Origin: Mycteria americana
Taxonomy: Eukaryota > Chordata > Aves > Ciconiiformes > Ciconiidae
Reading direction: 5' to 3'
DNA length: 64,000 bases
NCBI RefSeq assembly: GCF_035582795.1
Contig: NC_134374.1
Span: forward strand, 24,939,798-25,003,797
Shown here: piece by piece, positions 39,501 through 52,600 of the stretch
Layout of the letters: every line of letters begins with the position of its first letter
Numbering within the stretch: position 1 is the stretch's first letter
Program-made: the position numbers and the translations under genes
Notes under the pieces: model-generated
Databases searched by the model: none
The model's input: the letters and a program-made list of their open reading frames with translations, nothing else
Told to the model about the DNA's origin: nothing

Positions 39501-42500
39501 GGTGGTGGAGGCCAGGTTGGTGTCCTCATGCTTGAGCTTGCCGTCGAGAGCGAGGCCTCGCTTCTCACGGTTGGCCGAGAGCGTGGGGGTGACGGAGTAC
39601 GTTTTGGAGAAGGTGGAGTTGGCTGCCACGTTCTCGCTGGAAGGGGTGGGAGAGGAGAGCTCAGAGCCAGCACCAGCCTGGCGGGTCCTCAGCACCCACC
39701 AGGGATGCTCAGCGTTGTGCCAGGCACCTGGGCAGAGCCAGACCCCCCCGCCGTGCCCTCCCCACGCAGCTGCCTGCACCCGTTTCCTCCTTTCGTTCCC
39801 TTATTCAACCACTTCTTTTTTCTACCCCCCCGCCTTTGCTGCAGCCCTCCTCCTTCTCAGGGGCGCCGAGGCTGTGGCTGGCCTCAGAGATGCAAAGCGA
39901 GGAGAGGAAGCAGCCGGGGAGCAGCTGCGCACCTTCCCCAGGGACCTCCCCAGCCGACACAGCTTGGGCTGAGAGGCACGGTTGTCCACAGCCTTCCCTC
40001 TCCTCTGCTTCCTCTGCATCTGCTCTTCTAAACCCGGTATTTTTGCTGCCTGGTGTAAAACCGTCTTCCCCACCCCCTCTCCCCATCTCTCTCCCCTCCT
40101 CCTCCTCCTTTCTCTTCCTCCCTCTGGCCGCGACGCCACGCCACCCCCAGCCCCTTTTTACTTACTTTATCTCCTCGGTGCACACAGTCTTCGTGTATTT
40201 ATCCAGCGAATAGAGGACCACGTCTGTGATCTGATCAACTGAGGAGAGACAAGAGGGCGCAGCGTTGGTGATGCGGCAGAGGCACGGGCGCCCAGTCCCC
40301 ATCTCCGACGGGGAGGCCAGGATGCGGTGGGTGCCGGGACGTGCCCCTCCTGCCCCCTCTCACCCGAGATCTTAATTTTTTTCACAATCTTGCTGGTAGT
40401 GTTGTTGATGTTGACGGTCACGTTGATGGGGTCTCCGTGGTAGTAGACCTGCGGTGGGAAGAGGCTCGGTTATGTGACCGGGCATCCCGGTCCCTGTCCC
40501 TGGGGACGCACGTGGTGGCACGAGCCAGGGGACAGCCCCTGTACTGACCTCCTTATCCAGGGAGGCTTCGAGGTGCAGGGGCTTGTCGGACATCATGAAC
40601 TGCCGGGTGGTCTCCGACTTCGGGGGTGGCCCCATCTTCAGGGGTGCAAACTGGATCTTGCGGATGATGAGGCGCACCGAGTTCCTGCGGGGCGAGAAGC
40701 CGTCACCCCCAGTCCCCCTGGCAGGGATGAGGTGACACGGCCTTCGAGGGGGACACGTCGGCTGTCTTCAGGGACATCACAGTGTCTCTAGCCGAAGGAT
40801 GCAAGCTGCAGCCTGCTCTTAGGACGTGGTGGGCGCTGACATGGGGACCACTGCCCCTCCTTTGGGCAAAGTACCCCATCCAAGCGTGGCACAGGCTGAC
40901 AGCAGGTCCTTGGCCTGACCCCTAAGCTGGCCACCCCAAAACGATCTGGTGGTTTGGTTCTAGGGCCATGGGGCAGGAAAGGGATCCCCTGCAAATACCT
41001 CTTGTGAATTTTCTCCTCCAGATTTTCAGCACAAAATCCTTTGACCTCGAAATCCACGCCGCAGGCCTGGGGGGACACGTATGTTCACTAAGCAGGAGGG
41101 CTCAGAGCTGCCTGAGGTTTACGTTCATTCCCCTTCTTCCTCCACTGCATCTCCAGACATCCTGGCCCCTACTCCAGACATCCTGGTCCCTACTCCAGAC
41201 ATCCTTCCTCCCCAGCCCTCACCCCACGGGCCACATCCCCATGAAAGAGAAGCAGCTCCCACAACTTAATGCCCTGCCAGAGAGAAGGGGTCCAGGGGAC
41301 ACGGGTTGGGGACAGCAGCTCACCTTTCCCACATCATCTGGTCCCGGCTGGAGGGTGACCGAGCAGGGCAGGTTGGTGGCAATCTGGGCAGAATAGGGAA
41401 AGAGAGAAAAAAGTAAACAAAGAGCGTGCCCAGAGATGAGCCCTGGTGCACACCATGGAGGTGTGCGGTCAGGAAGGGCTGAGCAGCCCCTACCTCGAAG
41501 GTGAAGGGGTAAGCGTTCTCCCCGAGCTTCTTCATCAGCTTCTCCTGCAAAGGAGTGAGGGTTTTGGGTGTCTGGTCCGGCACGGGTGGGAAGATCTGGG
41601 TGGTCAGGACATAGAGGTCCTTCCTGAAGGTCAACCCGATAACATCGAGGTCATCTCGGCCGTAGCGAAACGCGCAAGTCAGCGTCACGTACACTGAAGC
41701 CGGATGGAAACGGAGAGGAGCGGAGTTAGGGGAAGGGTGAGATAAAGGGAAGGCATGGGGGAAAGGGGGTGAGAAAAGAGGAAAGAAAGAAAAACTACTT
41801 TAGTAACTCTTTAGGAGAAATACGACCCTGTTATCAGCACCCAGACCTCAAACACCAAGTTAACAAGATTCATCACATCTTTCTGCGAGGCATGGGTAGC
41901 TTCAGGGCCGGTGCCCCAGGCAGAAAAGACGAGAAGAAAGAGGCAGCTTTCCTCTCCGGGCCAGCTACCATGGCACTGATGTACGATGAGCTGTAGACAA
42001 CCCGTTGCAGTTTTAACCTGATTACGGTCCCAGGTTGCTTGTGAGCTTTGGACCAGTTTCCATCCCTTCCCCTTAAAACGTGGGGGTTTGTGTCTTAATA
42101 CCTTTTCTGTCCTTTAGGTACTCTGGGTCGATCAGGCAGACGCCATCTGCAAACAAGCAGAGAAGAAGGGCCAGTAAGCTCGGCCGCCCAGGAAGATCCT
42201 TGCAAAAATACAGCGCTTTTTAAAGTCAAATAATCTGCTCGTCAGCTGGGAAGGTGACCGAGGGGAGCTGCCGGTCAGGGGGACGGCTGTGCCTCCTCCA
42301 GCATCTCCACCCGCAGCGTGGCTGGGTTGTTTTGCAAAGGGACTTTGTCCCTTTCCCCACCATTTTTCTGTGAGGGTATTTGCAGGAAAACAGGACGTTT
42401 GCTCCTCTGGAGCTGCCCTTGCTCCTCCTGCTCCAGTGGGAAGCAGAAGCGAGCAGCCACCGGCACAGGGACCGGTCTTCCTGGCCGCTCACTGCCCGAG

Positions 42501-43562
42501 CTTCCCCCTCCATGGCAGGCACGGCCCCACTCACCTACGGAGTCCACCGACTCCACGTGATCCACAAAGTCTCTCTTCCCCAGGTAGATGGATAGCTGGA
42601 GGCAGCACACGGTGAAAGGAGAGAAGGAAACGGGTTAGTGTTTGCCATGGAACTGGCTGAAATTTTGAAGCCCTGGGTGGTGTGGGAGGGCTCGTTAACC
42701 CTGCCGTTAGCGCGTTGGACCAGGCATGGCACGTAAGGATTCATATAGGGGTTTTTTTTTAATTTCTATTTTGAAAAGCAAGCCCTGCAGGTGACATCAT
42801 GGGAGGGATAGCAGGAATCAGTCAGATTTCAAAGGGAAGGGAAATCCAGCCCGCGTCCCACCGCACGGGCAGAGCCACCCCGGAGGAACCCCGCAGCCCC
42901 TCCACACCAGCACCTTGGGCTGACCCGCACCCAGGGACGGGGCGCACGGTCCCGTCTCTGCGTGCATGGACTCACCTTGCTGTTGGGGCTGGTCTTCTTG
43001 AACACCCTATGGAGGAAACACAGACGGGTTGGGAATGATCTCATCTCACCCTGGATGAGACTGGATGCAGCACAGCCCACGCCTGGGGCAGGCAGGGAGG
43101 GGGGGGCTGTTCATCTGCCCGGGACGAGGAGGGAGAGGGCTTCCCTGCAAGCTTGGTGCATCTCCGAGAGCTACGCCAGAGTGCATGGGATGTCCTGGCC
43201 TTGGGGAATTTGGTGTCCTGCAGATTCAGAGCCAAACCCGCCCTGTCTGCCTGCCCCGGGGGGTTGTCATGCTCCTGAGCTCAGCGTGTGACCATCGAGG
43301 AGGGGGTGCATTGGCTGGCTGTGGCTTACGGGCAAGTGAGAAAGCACCAACACGCAGAAGAAAAGATAAGGTGCTTTGCTGGCCCTGCGACGGCTTGCTC
43401 CATCTCGCTATGGCGAGCTCACGTACCCATCCATGGGGACAGCGGGTAAGGGGAGCCGGGGGGCTCGCTTTCTCCCTCTGCTCCTGCCCTGCAGCACCCT
43501 GCTCCATCCCAATAAAAAAAAAAAAAAGAAAAAAAAGACACTTACTTTGCTCCTTCTGCCAT
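36595..43562 (-). CDS. ARR3: ARR3, cone arrestin (arrestin-C), complete, 394 aa
   Basis: Binds light-activated phosphorylated cone opsins and ends signalling. Coding exons: 43546-43562, 42976-43006, 42535-42595, 42102-42146, 41494-41693, 41324-41383, 40999-41066, 40549-40684, 40364-40448, 40166-40238, 39499-39636, 38886-38969, 38564-38587, 38432-38484, 38050-38059, 36595-36694. The sum is 1185 nt, 394 codons plus TAA. The ATG follows a UTR acceptor (exon to 43591); the noncoding first exon is near 45047-45115. Seen: [14 protein letters not shown]; finger loop [14 protein letters not shown] at about residues 61-74; [31 protein letters not shown]; and the acidic tail [16 protein letters not shown]. 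The sequence is nearer ARR3 than SAG or beta-arrestins, and the order ARR3-RAB41-PDZD11-KIF4A equals human Xq13. Confidence 0.94.
38050..38059 (-). CDS. ARR3: ARR3 10-nt microexon
   Basis: The exon at 38432-38484 ends in phase 1 (GCGGACG), while the last exon (from 36694 down) must be entered in phase 2 to read [10 protein letters not shown] short exon with length 1 modulo 3 is therefore needed. The minus strand has ACTACAG, then ATAAGCCAAG, then GTAAAG at this place. Inserting it gives [17 protein letters not shown], which aligns with the family. Retinal S-antigen is known to have a 10-bp exon near its 3' end, so this architecture is expected. Confidence 0.85.
41152..41214 (+). repeat. Three 21-bp tandem repeats in an ARR3 intron
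   Basis: About three copies of TCCAGACATCCTGGYCCCTAC in a row, the last one diverged, in the intron between the ARR3 exons at 41324-41383 and 40999-41066. Confidence 0.8.
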
Positions 43563-45046
43563 TTTAAGTCAGTGGCTGCGCAGGCGGGGATCTGCAGGGA
43601 GAGATGGAGGGGAAGTGCTGGGTGAGGTGGTGGGGAAAGGGCAGCCGCTGGCCGTCGCCAGCCAGCGGGACGGAACCGGTCACGTCCCAATGAACTGCGG
43701 GGCTACGGCGCTGCTGGGCCTTTCGCCTTTGCAGAGCGCGGATGCTCGGGGTTCAGCCGGGGCTGCCCAGCTTCGCGGCGGTGCACAAGGCACGTGCTGG
43801 TGGTGGCTGGAGACCTCGCGAGCCCCTCGCCCCCGGCCAAAAAGGCAGTGAAGAGGAGGTGGAAGAGAAAAAGGGAGAGCGATGCCCCAGGCAGGGTAGG
43901 CTTCAGAAAATAGGAAGCACAGGGGTGACTCCCAAGGGAGCAAGTTCAAGGCTGGGAAAGGCAAGAAAATGAACAGAAGGGCTTATGCAGTTTCAATTTT
44001 ACAGATTTTTCTTGTCTGCAGGAACTTGGCTGTCATGGCTTAACAGCAGGAACGGGCTCGTTTTGTCCCGTCACTCACGGGAGAGCGAGGAAACCACAGG
44101 CAGAAAGGTCGAGGGCAGCTTAACCGCCCCGTGGGCAGGGGGTTCTCGGGGCGCACGGCCCCGACCCACGGCCCCTCGGTCCCCATCCCTGGCCGGCAGT
44201 GCCAGAGCCAGCTCTGGGAGGGCAGCGCTGGCAGCCCTGCCTTCGCACCGGGAGCCCAGCCAGGGCTGCCCAGCCCTGCCCGACTGCTGCCTGCATTTTC
44301 CTTGCTCAAGCCTGGTGTCCAGAATTAAACCGTAAATATCGCACTGATCACTAGCTGATTCGCCGGGAGATTAGATGGGATGAGCTCAGCTTCTTAAAGT
44401 TAGGCAGCTCTGACATTAGCAGAGCTTAAGCCCAGGCAGGATTTTAAGCCCCAGGGGTGTGTGGGCAGAGTCACCTCTTTATGCAGCCACGGGCATGCTG
44501 GAGAGAAAGAAGAAATTGATATGTGGGGGAAGGAGGTGATCTTCTTCCCCATGGGAAAACAAGGGATTAGTCCCAACCACAGGATCTCTGATGCCCTCAG
44601 GTGCTGCGGGATGCAAAGCTCCGGCATCCTCGCCTGCAGGGTTTCTTGGGCAGCAGCAAGAGAAGGTGCGAAGGGAGCGGGAGCAGAGCGGTGCTGCGGG
44701 CTCGGCCCTCTCCAGAGCCCGGGAATTGGGGACAAGGCGAGGAAAGGTGGAGGAGAGAAGAGCTGAACTCCTCCTCTGCATCTCCCAAGCCCCAGAGAGG
44801 GGAACTCGGACGCCTCCTGGCTTGGCTAAGCTCTCCCACGCTGCTACCGGACCCCTCCACCCCTGCCCTCTGGCTCAGCCACGCTGAAATCCTTTTGGCC
44901 ACATTTTTCCCCTTTCAGCCCCAAACCACCCTCCTTCCAGCCACGCTCCGGCAGCAATGTCCCTGCCCCCAGGTGTTTTACAAAACAGCAGAATCCGTGC
45001 CCCAAAGCACTGGCAGGGCCCAGGCAGCAGAGCAGGCAACACTCAC

Positions 45047-45150
45047 CTGGTGGGCGGACGGACAGACAGATGCTCTCCTCTTCCTCTCCCAGCACGTCCC
45101 ACTGCCACCCAGTCACTATGGGCTGCTCCCAGTCCTGCAGCTTCTTATAC
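45047..45150 (-). promoter_or_regulatory. ARR3: ARR3 TATA-box promoter and noncoding first exon
   Basis: On the minus strand TATAAGAA (45142-45149) lies in GGGTATAAGAAGC. A start about 30 nt further on, near 45115, would give a short noncoding exon ending at the donor CCAG|GTGAGT (exon side from 45047). The next acceptor is CTGCAG at 43592-43597, just before the coding exon. A TATA-driven, non-CpG start suits a photoreceptor-specific gene. An AT-rich element at 45261-45281 upstream holds homeodomain-like cores. Confidence 0.6.
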
Positions 45151-48100
45151 CCGCCCGGCGGTCCCTCCCCTGGCATCTGATCTCGCCCGCTCGGCTTTGG
45201 CTGGAGGTGCGTAGTGTGTGTGCGTGTGTGTTTGCACCGTGGGAGAGGTACTTTCAGGAAGAATCCTATTAGTTTATTAACTGGGGAGACGCTTCGCGAG
45301 TAAGAGTGGGCTATAAATACAGCTGCTGCTGGAGCCCTGAGAAAGCAGCTTACGGAGATTGGCAAAGCAGGCTTAGGGGCAAGGTGATGGTGATTGAGGT
45401 GGAAGCTCTGCTCCCGGTGGGCAGGGGTGCAGGCAGGGGCACGGGCAGGGGCGCAGATTCCCACGGGGGGGTCTCTACAGCTGCTCCCATGGCAAGTGGA
45501 GCTGGGCCAGCCCTGGGCACGAGGGTGGATGGAGATGGTAGAGGGGAGGGAGGAACCTGCCTGGTTTTATCCCTCCCTTACACACTTTGCTGAATGGCTA
45601 ACAGATGGACGGGAGGTGCAGGCAGCTTCTCGCATGGCCAACGTGCCCGTCTGGCTGGTCACCTAGAGGTGACCTGCTGTGGTCCAGGGCACACAGGACA
45701 CACTTGCCACAGGGATGCTGATGGACAAGATGACGGGGCAAGGCTCGGGGCTGCGGCGGCAGCTCCCACGCCAGGCTTCGTTCCCCGCGAAGCGGCAGGG
45801 AAGGGCTGGCCACCCCTCGGAGGTGGGACACAGACCTGCCACCGTCCCCCAGCACCCCTGGGCAACCTGCTCAGCCCCCCGCCATTTCATAACGCCGTGG
45901 GCTGGCCTCGCCTGGCGTGATTAGCACATCATTAATTGAAGGTTTGCTGCTGCAAATAGAAAACTGTTGAAAACGCAGAGTGGATTGGCCTTATGGCCGG
46001 CCAGGAGAGAAGCGCTCCCCACTACCGTCCTTCCTCGGCCGCTGCGGGCGTGCAGCATCCCCCTCCCGCAGGGGCGGCTGCCGGGTGCTCACGTGGATGC
46101 TGCCCCCGGGTTGGCCCTGGGGCCAGGGCACAGACCCCAAGGACGGCCCAGGGCAGCCTGCAAACTGCTCCAGCAAGGCCACACTCACCTTCCTCCCCTC
46201 CAACATCCCTCAAGCCCTTGCTTGCTTGGCCAGAGCTTGCTTGCCTGGCTTTGCTTTGAGCACGCGCTTAACCGGAGCTGAGCACCGAGGTTGGGCTGTC
46301 CCTGCTCGCCGCTGTGCCTCCATCCCAGTGCTGCCAGCAGCCTCCTCCCAGCACCCTGGATCAGCTCAACGACCTTCATCACCTGGGTACCAACCCCTCC
46401 CAAACGCAGCCCACCTGTGCCCCGGGCTCTGTGGGCCACCAGGAGCCACTGGGAGCCACCACGAGCCACCATGGCACGCCAGCCCTGCCAGGCACACCAG
46501 CCCAGGGCTTTAGCTGTCAGCACACGTTGCCCGGGGCCGGGACTTGTGATCTCTTTAATTGGACACAGGAGAGCTGCTTAGTTTGCAGATTAGCGGGCGC
46601 TATTTCTGCCAAGGTCGGGGGGACACGTGAACTGTGACCTTCCCGCTGGCCGGTGGAAGAGGAGAGGGAGGGGGCAGCCCCACCTGGACACCCACTGCCC
46701 GGCCGGGGGGGTCATGGAGTGGCCGCCTCCAGCGCCATGCCCGGGGCACCTAATCCCGAGCTCTCTGTTTGCAGCTCTTCGTTAGCTCTTAATAAGGCCT
46801 CTGAGACCGGTGCGGTTCAACAAGGGCCGTGGCCGTAGGGTCTGCAGAGCGTGGCGAGGATTTCATTATGGGTGGCTTCAGCTTGGTTTAATCCTGACTG
46901 GGTGGATTCAGCCAGGGAGACCTTGCCCAGGTGGGGGGACAGATATTCCCTCCCCCCAAATGGCGGTGAGACGGACAGACCACATCCCTTCCTGCGCTCA
47001 TGCCATGCTCTGAACCAAGCACCGGGGAAGGAAGCTGGGGGATGCAGCACTGTGTGAAAAATAATAGGGAAATGAGAGAGGGCTCCTTCCTTTTTCCTGT
47101 TTAATAAATGGCCAAAGGCTCCTCTCATCTGCCTCGTCCCACCCGTCCCTCCAGGTCTATGTGCTGTGTGAAGCACAGCTCAGTCGGCCCCTTCCAGCGG
47201 GGCAGGATGCCGGTGGACGTGGGGCTGGTGGAGCGCGTGGGGGCCCGGCTTCATCCCTGGCTCCCAAGAGAACGCGCCCTGCCGTGTCCTGCCTCCCCGG
47301 GGAACGTCCGGGGGGCTTCTTCGTGCTCCTGCTTTGGTGCCCTCGCCCGCAGGGTCTGCCCTCCAAAGGGGGCCCAGGTGGAGCCAGAGCCAGCCAGCAA
47401 GCTGGCACCGGTGAACCCACATTGCCTTCCAAAATACAACTGTCCCCCGGTGCTGGCAGAGCTCCCCGGGGTGCTGGTGCCGGTGCATCTGGCAAAGTCC
47501 CGGCTCAGCCTCCGGCACTGTGCGCCGCAGCCACCTTACGTAAATGCCCGCAGCCGGCGCTGCTGATTTCTCAAAGCCCCTCAGAGCTCCAGGTCTTCCT
47601 CCCCTGATCCGGATTAAGCGGCGTGGATGGCATTAATCTGAAGCCAGGCACCTCCGTGGCTGCGGGGAATTATTGCCATGCTGTTAAGTAACGGGAGGGA
47701 GCAGCGCTGGCGGGAGCGGGTCTCTGGCAGGACGGAGGTCTCCCGCAGGATGACCTCCAGCAGGATGGTCCTTCAGCCACTGTCCCTGTACAGACCCGCC
47801 GTCGCTGCGTGTCCCCGTGGTGGGTGCTGGTGAGAGATGCAACCGCTGCCATGTGGCCCGGAGCCACCAGCGCAAAATCAAGCGGGCTGCCCGACTTCTC
47901 GGTAGCCCCGACCACAGGTTCCTCTCGAGGATGGGAGCCCAGGAGGAAGCCTTGGCAGGGGCTTTTGGCACGTCCGCACCAGTGGGCTGGGGCAGGCGGT
48001 GGTGGGGTCGGTCCCTTTGCGTTGGCCTCATGGCTGCAGAGGACAGCTCGTGATGCCAAGGGCGGCAGACAGCCGGGAGCACGGCTCGGTATGGCTCTCT

Positions 48101-48800
48101 ATCCTCATCGTCCTCCGGCAGGAATCCTCTGTCCCATCTTCCCCCAGAGCAGCCCCGGTGCTCCCGGGCACCCTGGCAGCAGCCGGTGGCTGTAGTTAAT
48201 CGGTGCTAATCACCCTAGTGCAGCTCCAGCCAGCCGCTTGCCCAGGAGGCCACCGGCACGGGCATAGCCCACTCTCTGCTTGCCACGAGGAGCAAAACCT
48301 TGGGGTCTGCGCCTGGGAGCTGTGAGGACCCTGGTGCTGTTTGCAGCCAGGAAAAGGACCCAGGGGGTCCTTCCCGACCCCCTCCCGGGAGCCCCTGAAC
48401 CCCGCTTCCCTTCTGCCCGGAGGCAGGGCACCCACAGATGGGGTGACACGAATGTGATTACGGGCACCCGGCTCGCTCGGCCGCCCAATGCCTGCAGCAT
48501 CTCCGTCTCCGCGCGGCCGGCAGCAAACGGCAAAGCCCCGGTGCAGGCAGCAAGCTCCCCGGGAGCAGACAGCTTGGCTGCTGCCCGCAAGCTGCCCACC
48601 TACCCACCGCCCCAAACACATTCCAGGGGCTTGCTGCCGTCCCACACCGCTGGCAGTCCCCTCTCCTGGGGTCCTGCCCGAGGGATGGGGCTCTCCCCCC
48701 GCCATCACCCCTCGCCCCCGGGGAAGATGAACAGCGGGGAGCGGGGTGGAAGCAGAGCCCCCGCTCCAGGACTGCTCCTGCCTGCACCCTGCCATGCTCA
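45151..48800. other. Intergenic, GC-rich, with scattered TAATC/GATTA motifs; no gene recognised
   Basis: No frame here resembles a known protein, although the high GC content leaves long chance frames on both strands. The stretch contains ten TAATC or GATTA motifs between 45919 and 48460. Three have the full CRX/OTX core TAATCC or GGATTA (46751, 46889, 47611). It also holds a short GT-rich run at 45211-45234 and an imperfect GAGCCAC tandem near 46429-46477. Confidence 0.45.
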
Positions 48801-48819
48801 GCCGCAGGCTTCCCCCCGT

Positions 48820-49691
48820 AGCGGGGCCAGAGCGGGAGGAGGAGCGAGGAGGCTGGTCCTGGCGCTGGGGAGAGCAGAGCGCAGAGAAGGAGGAAGAGCA
48901 CGGCGGCCGCGGTGGTGCCGAGCGAGCGGCACGGGGCACCGAGCGGGTGGGCCTGGCCGGTGGGGCCAGGGAGCGGGGGCACCGGGGCGGGTGCTGCCTG
49001 ACCCCACACTGCCGCCCTGACGGGCAGCGTGTGCCAGGCAGGGCCGCCGGCACGCCCCACCGGAGGAAGCCGAGAGCGGCCGGTGCAGCATCGCGGCTCC
49101 GCTCTGCTCGGCTGCACCCCGAAAGCTCGGCTCGCTGCCCCCAGCACCCCGCAAGAGCTGCAGGAGCCCCGCACCGTGTCTGCGAGGGACGGTGAGTGTG
49201 TCGGGTGAGGTCCGGGCCTCCGCGTGCTGCTGGGATGCCAGCATGGCCTGTCCTCGCCGTGCACCGGGGCAGGATGGTGGCCCCGGGGCTGGGGCAGCAG
49301 CACGGGGTGATCCCCCCCGCGGGAAAGATCCATTCACTGATCTGCCCCTCTCTGTCCCCGTGCACCCCGCAGGCTGGAGCCCCCGGCGATGAGGAGTGTC
49401 CGGACCCCCAGCCTCCCCCAGCCGCCCCCCCGGTCCTGCTCCTGCCACGCTGCCTGCCTGCGGGGCACCCCGTCCCCATGAGCATCACCTCGGTGGCTGC
49501 ACATCACCCGCTGGGACCTCCAGCCACCGGCTCGCTCGGGTACCGGGGGGCTGGTCCCCCCCCACACTACCCCCGCCTTCGCCTTCCTCAACCGACTCCG
49601 TGGGCCAGCTAATGGCCAGCATCCGCCGCTGAGCCCCGATGTGGGGCTGGGACGGGGACACAGCGCAGCCGGTGTCCCACCACTTCAGAGG
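48820..49691 (+). promoter_or_regulatory. Probable CpG-island promoter and 5' UTR of the SHIP2-like gene
   Basis: A CpG-dense stretch (about 48820-49190) ends in a donor-like GACG|GTGAGTG at 49191. A strong acceptor (pyrimidine tract, CCCCGCAG) at 49372 opens a second stretch that can run unspliced into the coding start at 49692. Neither piece codes anything recognisable, so both are probably 5' UTR. Boundaries are a by-eye estimate. Confidence 0.4.
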
Positions 49692-52600
49692 ATGGCGGCA
49701 GCAAGCTGGTACCACCGGGACATCAGTCGGGTGGTGGCGGAGGAGCTGCTGGCCAAGGCCGGGCGGGATGGCTGCTTCCTGGTGCGGGACAGCGAGTCGG
49801 TCTCGGGGGCATATGCCCTCTGCCTCCTGTGAGTCACCTGCCTGCTGCTGCTCGCCGCTTCTCTCTCTTGTCCCTTGCCGGGGCCGCTCTGTCCCTCTCC
49901 CCGCTCCAGGCTCCAGGCACAGCAATCCCGGCACTGCCCCTCAGGCTGGCACTGCCAAACCCTTGTGGAAAATCCTTCTTTTCCACAGGGGATGTGGAAA
50001 GGGATGCCGGTGGGGCGCGCAGGGTGCCAGCTCTCTGGCACAGGGGTTTTCGGGTGATCCCCAAGTTGGACCAGGGGAAAAGCCTGTGTCCTTGGGAGCA
50101 GGCAGAAGCCTGGGCCAGCAGCCCTGCCCGGCACCAGGGCTGCTGAAGGGAGAACCCGAAATCCAGGGCGTGCCAAGCCCTTTCGGGCTGCCCGCCATCC
50201 CGGCCCCGGTGCGTGGGAGCGGGAGAGGCTGGCTCGTATTGCCCTCCCTCTGCAAAAACAAACATCCCCTCTCCCTCCAACCCCCAGCGCGGCCGCATCC
50301 GGGCCGTGACGCCCGCTGTTAACATCTCAGATGCCGGGACTTCAGGGCTGCATCCCCCGCAGCCCACGGGGCCCCCCGCCATCTCCACACTTGGGACCGG
50401 GCTTACAGCCCCTGAGAGCATTGCTGCTGGGGCTGCCTGCACCCTTCCTGCTGCCTGCACCCTTCCTGCAGCCCAGCGACACATCTGCGGCGGGGAGCGC
50501 GCGGGGCGGCGCCTCGGCGGCTTTGGCGGGATGCCACCCCCTTTCCTACGGCTGGCCTGGCCCGGCGCACGGGACAAATTGCAAACACATGGTGCTGAGG
50601 GGCGTCGGGGGGGTGCGGGGCATGCTGGGGGTTCAGCCGGCAGCCGCCCCAGCTCTGCCAGCATCCCGGCGCCGAGTCAGAGGTCGGGCCGATGCCAGAC
50701 GGGATGGTGGCACGGGCAGGGACGTGCAGTGGCCTCGGAGCAAGTACGACTGTGGTGTCGCAGCCACGGGGAGGGCAGCGCCGGGCTCTGTCTGGCCAAA
50801 ACCCCTCGGTGCCGTGCAGAGCCACGGGGCCGTAGGTACCGCAGCGAATACTGGCAGAGATGTGGCTGAGCGCCCTGCGTGCCGTGGCCGTGCCGTGGCC
50901 GTGCCCGCTGCAGGCAGGGTGCTGTTTGGAGGCAGGGGGACACCGCGCATCCTCCCCTGCAAACGGGTACAGACCCAGAGCTGAGGGTGATGCTTTTATT
51001 TCCAGAAATGAGAGCTCAGTTCCTCTCTCTGCAGAGGGGACGGGGCGTTTGCATCAGGGCTGGGTGCCAGGCACCCCCCACCGCAGCCACGCGTGTCGTG
51101 GGGGGCGCGATGGGGGACCCTCGTCTGCTCTCTCCCAGGTTCCAGCGGCACGTCCACACCTACCGCATCCTCCCTGATGACGAGGGGCTGCTCTCTGTCC
51201 AGGTGGGTGCAGCGGCGGGTGCCCAGAGGCTGGGTGCCGCTGGAGCGCGCTCCCTGCCCTGGCTAACAGCTCTGGGCGCTGTGCTGGGGTGGCCACCGGC
51301 TGCAAGCGGGGGCACGGGCAGGATGCAGGTGCGAGGGGGCCGGGGTGCTCAACTCCCCCGCCAGCCTCCGTGCAGCGCCCGGAGAGGTGGCGTCTGCCTG
51401 CCCTCCCCGGCACGCCAGCGCTGCGAGCAAGCGGTGCGGTTTGCTTTTTGCACGAGCTGCCTGCAACACCCAGCACGGCAGGATGCGAGCACTTTGCAGC
51501 CACCCCGTCGGCACGGGGCCGTCCGGGAAGGCTGCCTCCCCGCTGGCTCCACGGCTGCTGCCAGCCTGCCGAGGCAGCGCAGCAAAACGCTTGTCCCCTT
51601 CCTGCCACTGTCCCCTGCCCTGGCCTGGCCACACAGGACTGATCGCCACGGCATCTGTCCCCACAATGTCTGTCCTGGCCGCTGGCTCGGCCTCGCTTCC
51701 TCTCTTTGGTGTCACTTCACAGTTTCTCCTGGTACCTGGCTCTCTGCAGCCACCCCTTCTAACACCCTAAAAAGAGCATCCCGAGGGTCCCTAGGGAGCA
51801 GCCCTGTCTGCTGCCTGAGGCAGATGTCTCCGCACTCCTCTCCTTGCTCTGCTGCCCTGCCAGGGGCCGGGGTGAGCTCCCCATGGGGCCGGCGTCCAGC
51901 TGGCACCTACAGCTCATTTGGGCACATTTTGGGGGACAGACCCGCTCGACATGGCAAGCTGGTCCGCAGCCTGGCGAGGGGCTGCCCTGGCACGCGGAGC
52001 TGGTGAAGAGGGGGACATGATGGTGTTTGTTCCCTATCTGCCTCCCCAGACCATCCAGGGCATCCAGGCCAAGTGCTTCCGCACCCTCCCCGACCTGATC
52101 GGCGCCTACCAGCAGCCCAACAACGGGCTGGTGACGCCCCTGCTCTACCCCGTGCACCGGGCGAGGCAGGCGGCCGACGAGGACTCGGGTGAGCCGGGGA
52201 GGGGGCGGTGGGGACCGTGCCAGGCTGCGAGCGGGGAGGGGGTCCCGCTGAGCCGGCTGTCCTCTGCCCGCAGACGGGGAGGACGGCCGAGGCGGCGGGC
52301 ACGCGGCGAGCGCGGGCCCGGCTGGAGGAGCCGGGGCGGGCGCGTGGCTCAGCGCTCCCATCGCCGGCCGGACCCACATCTCGCAGCAGCTGCACCAGAG
52401 GCTGCAGGAGCAGGTGCACAGCAGGTAACGAGCCCCTGCCCACCCCAGGCTGCTGGAGGCGACGGGGTGGGCACGGCCACCCCTCCCTTGCCACGCTGGC
52501 ACCCTGGCGGGAGATCTTTCCAAAGATGCTCACCCGCCTTTGCAGCCCGGCCAGCGACTTCATGGGCTTCATGGCCGAGTACCTGAACCACCACCTGCAG

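Noticed and set aside
45311-45320. CTATAAATAC as a plus-strand TATA promoter
   Set aside because: No exon or family-like frame follows on the plus strand. The ARR3 TATA box at 45142-45149 on the other strand fits a known gene.
48196-49488. A 430-codon open frame on the minus strand
   Set aside because: It lies in very GC-rich DNA where stop codons are rare. It is Arg/Gly/Pro-rich, has no recognisable domain and overlaps the probable promoter of the SHIP2-like gene.
50879-52006. Long open frame in the second coding intron of the SHIP2-like gene
   Set aside because: GC-driven. It contains exon 2 only in passing and continues through both splice sites with low-complexity sequence.
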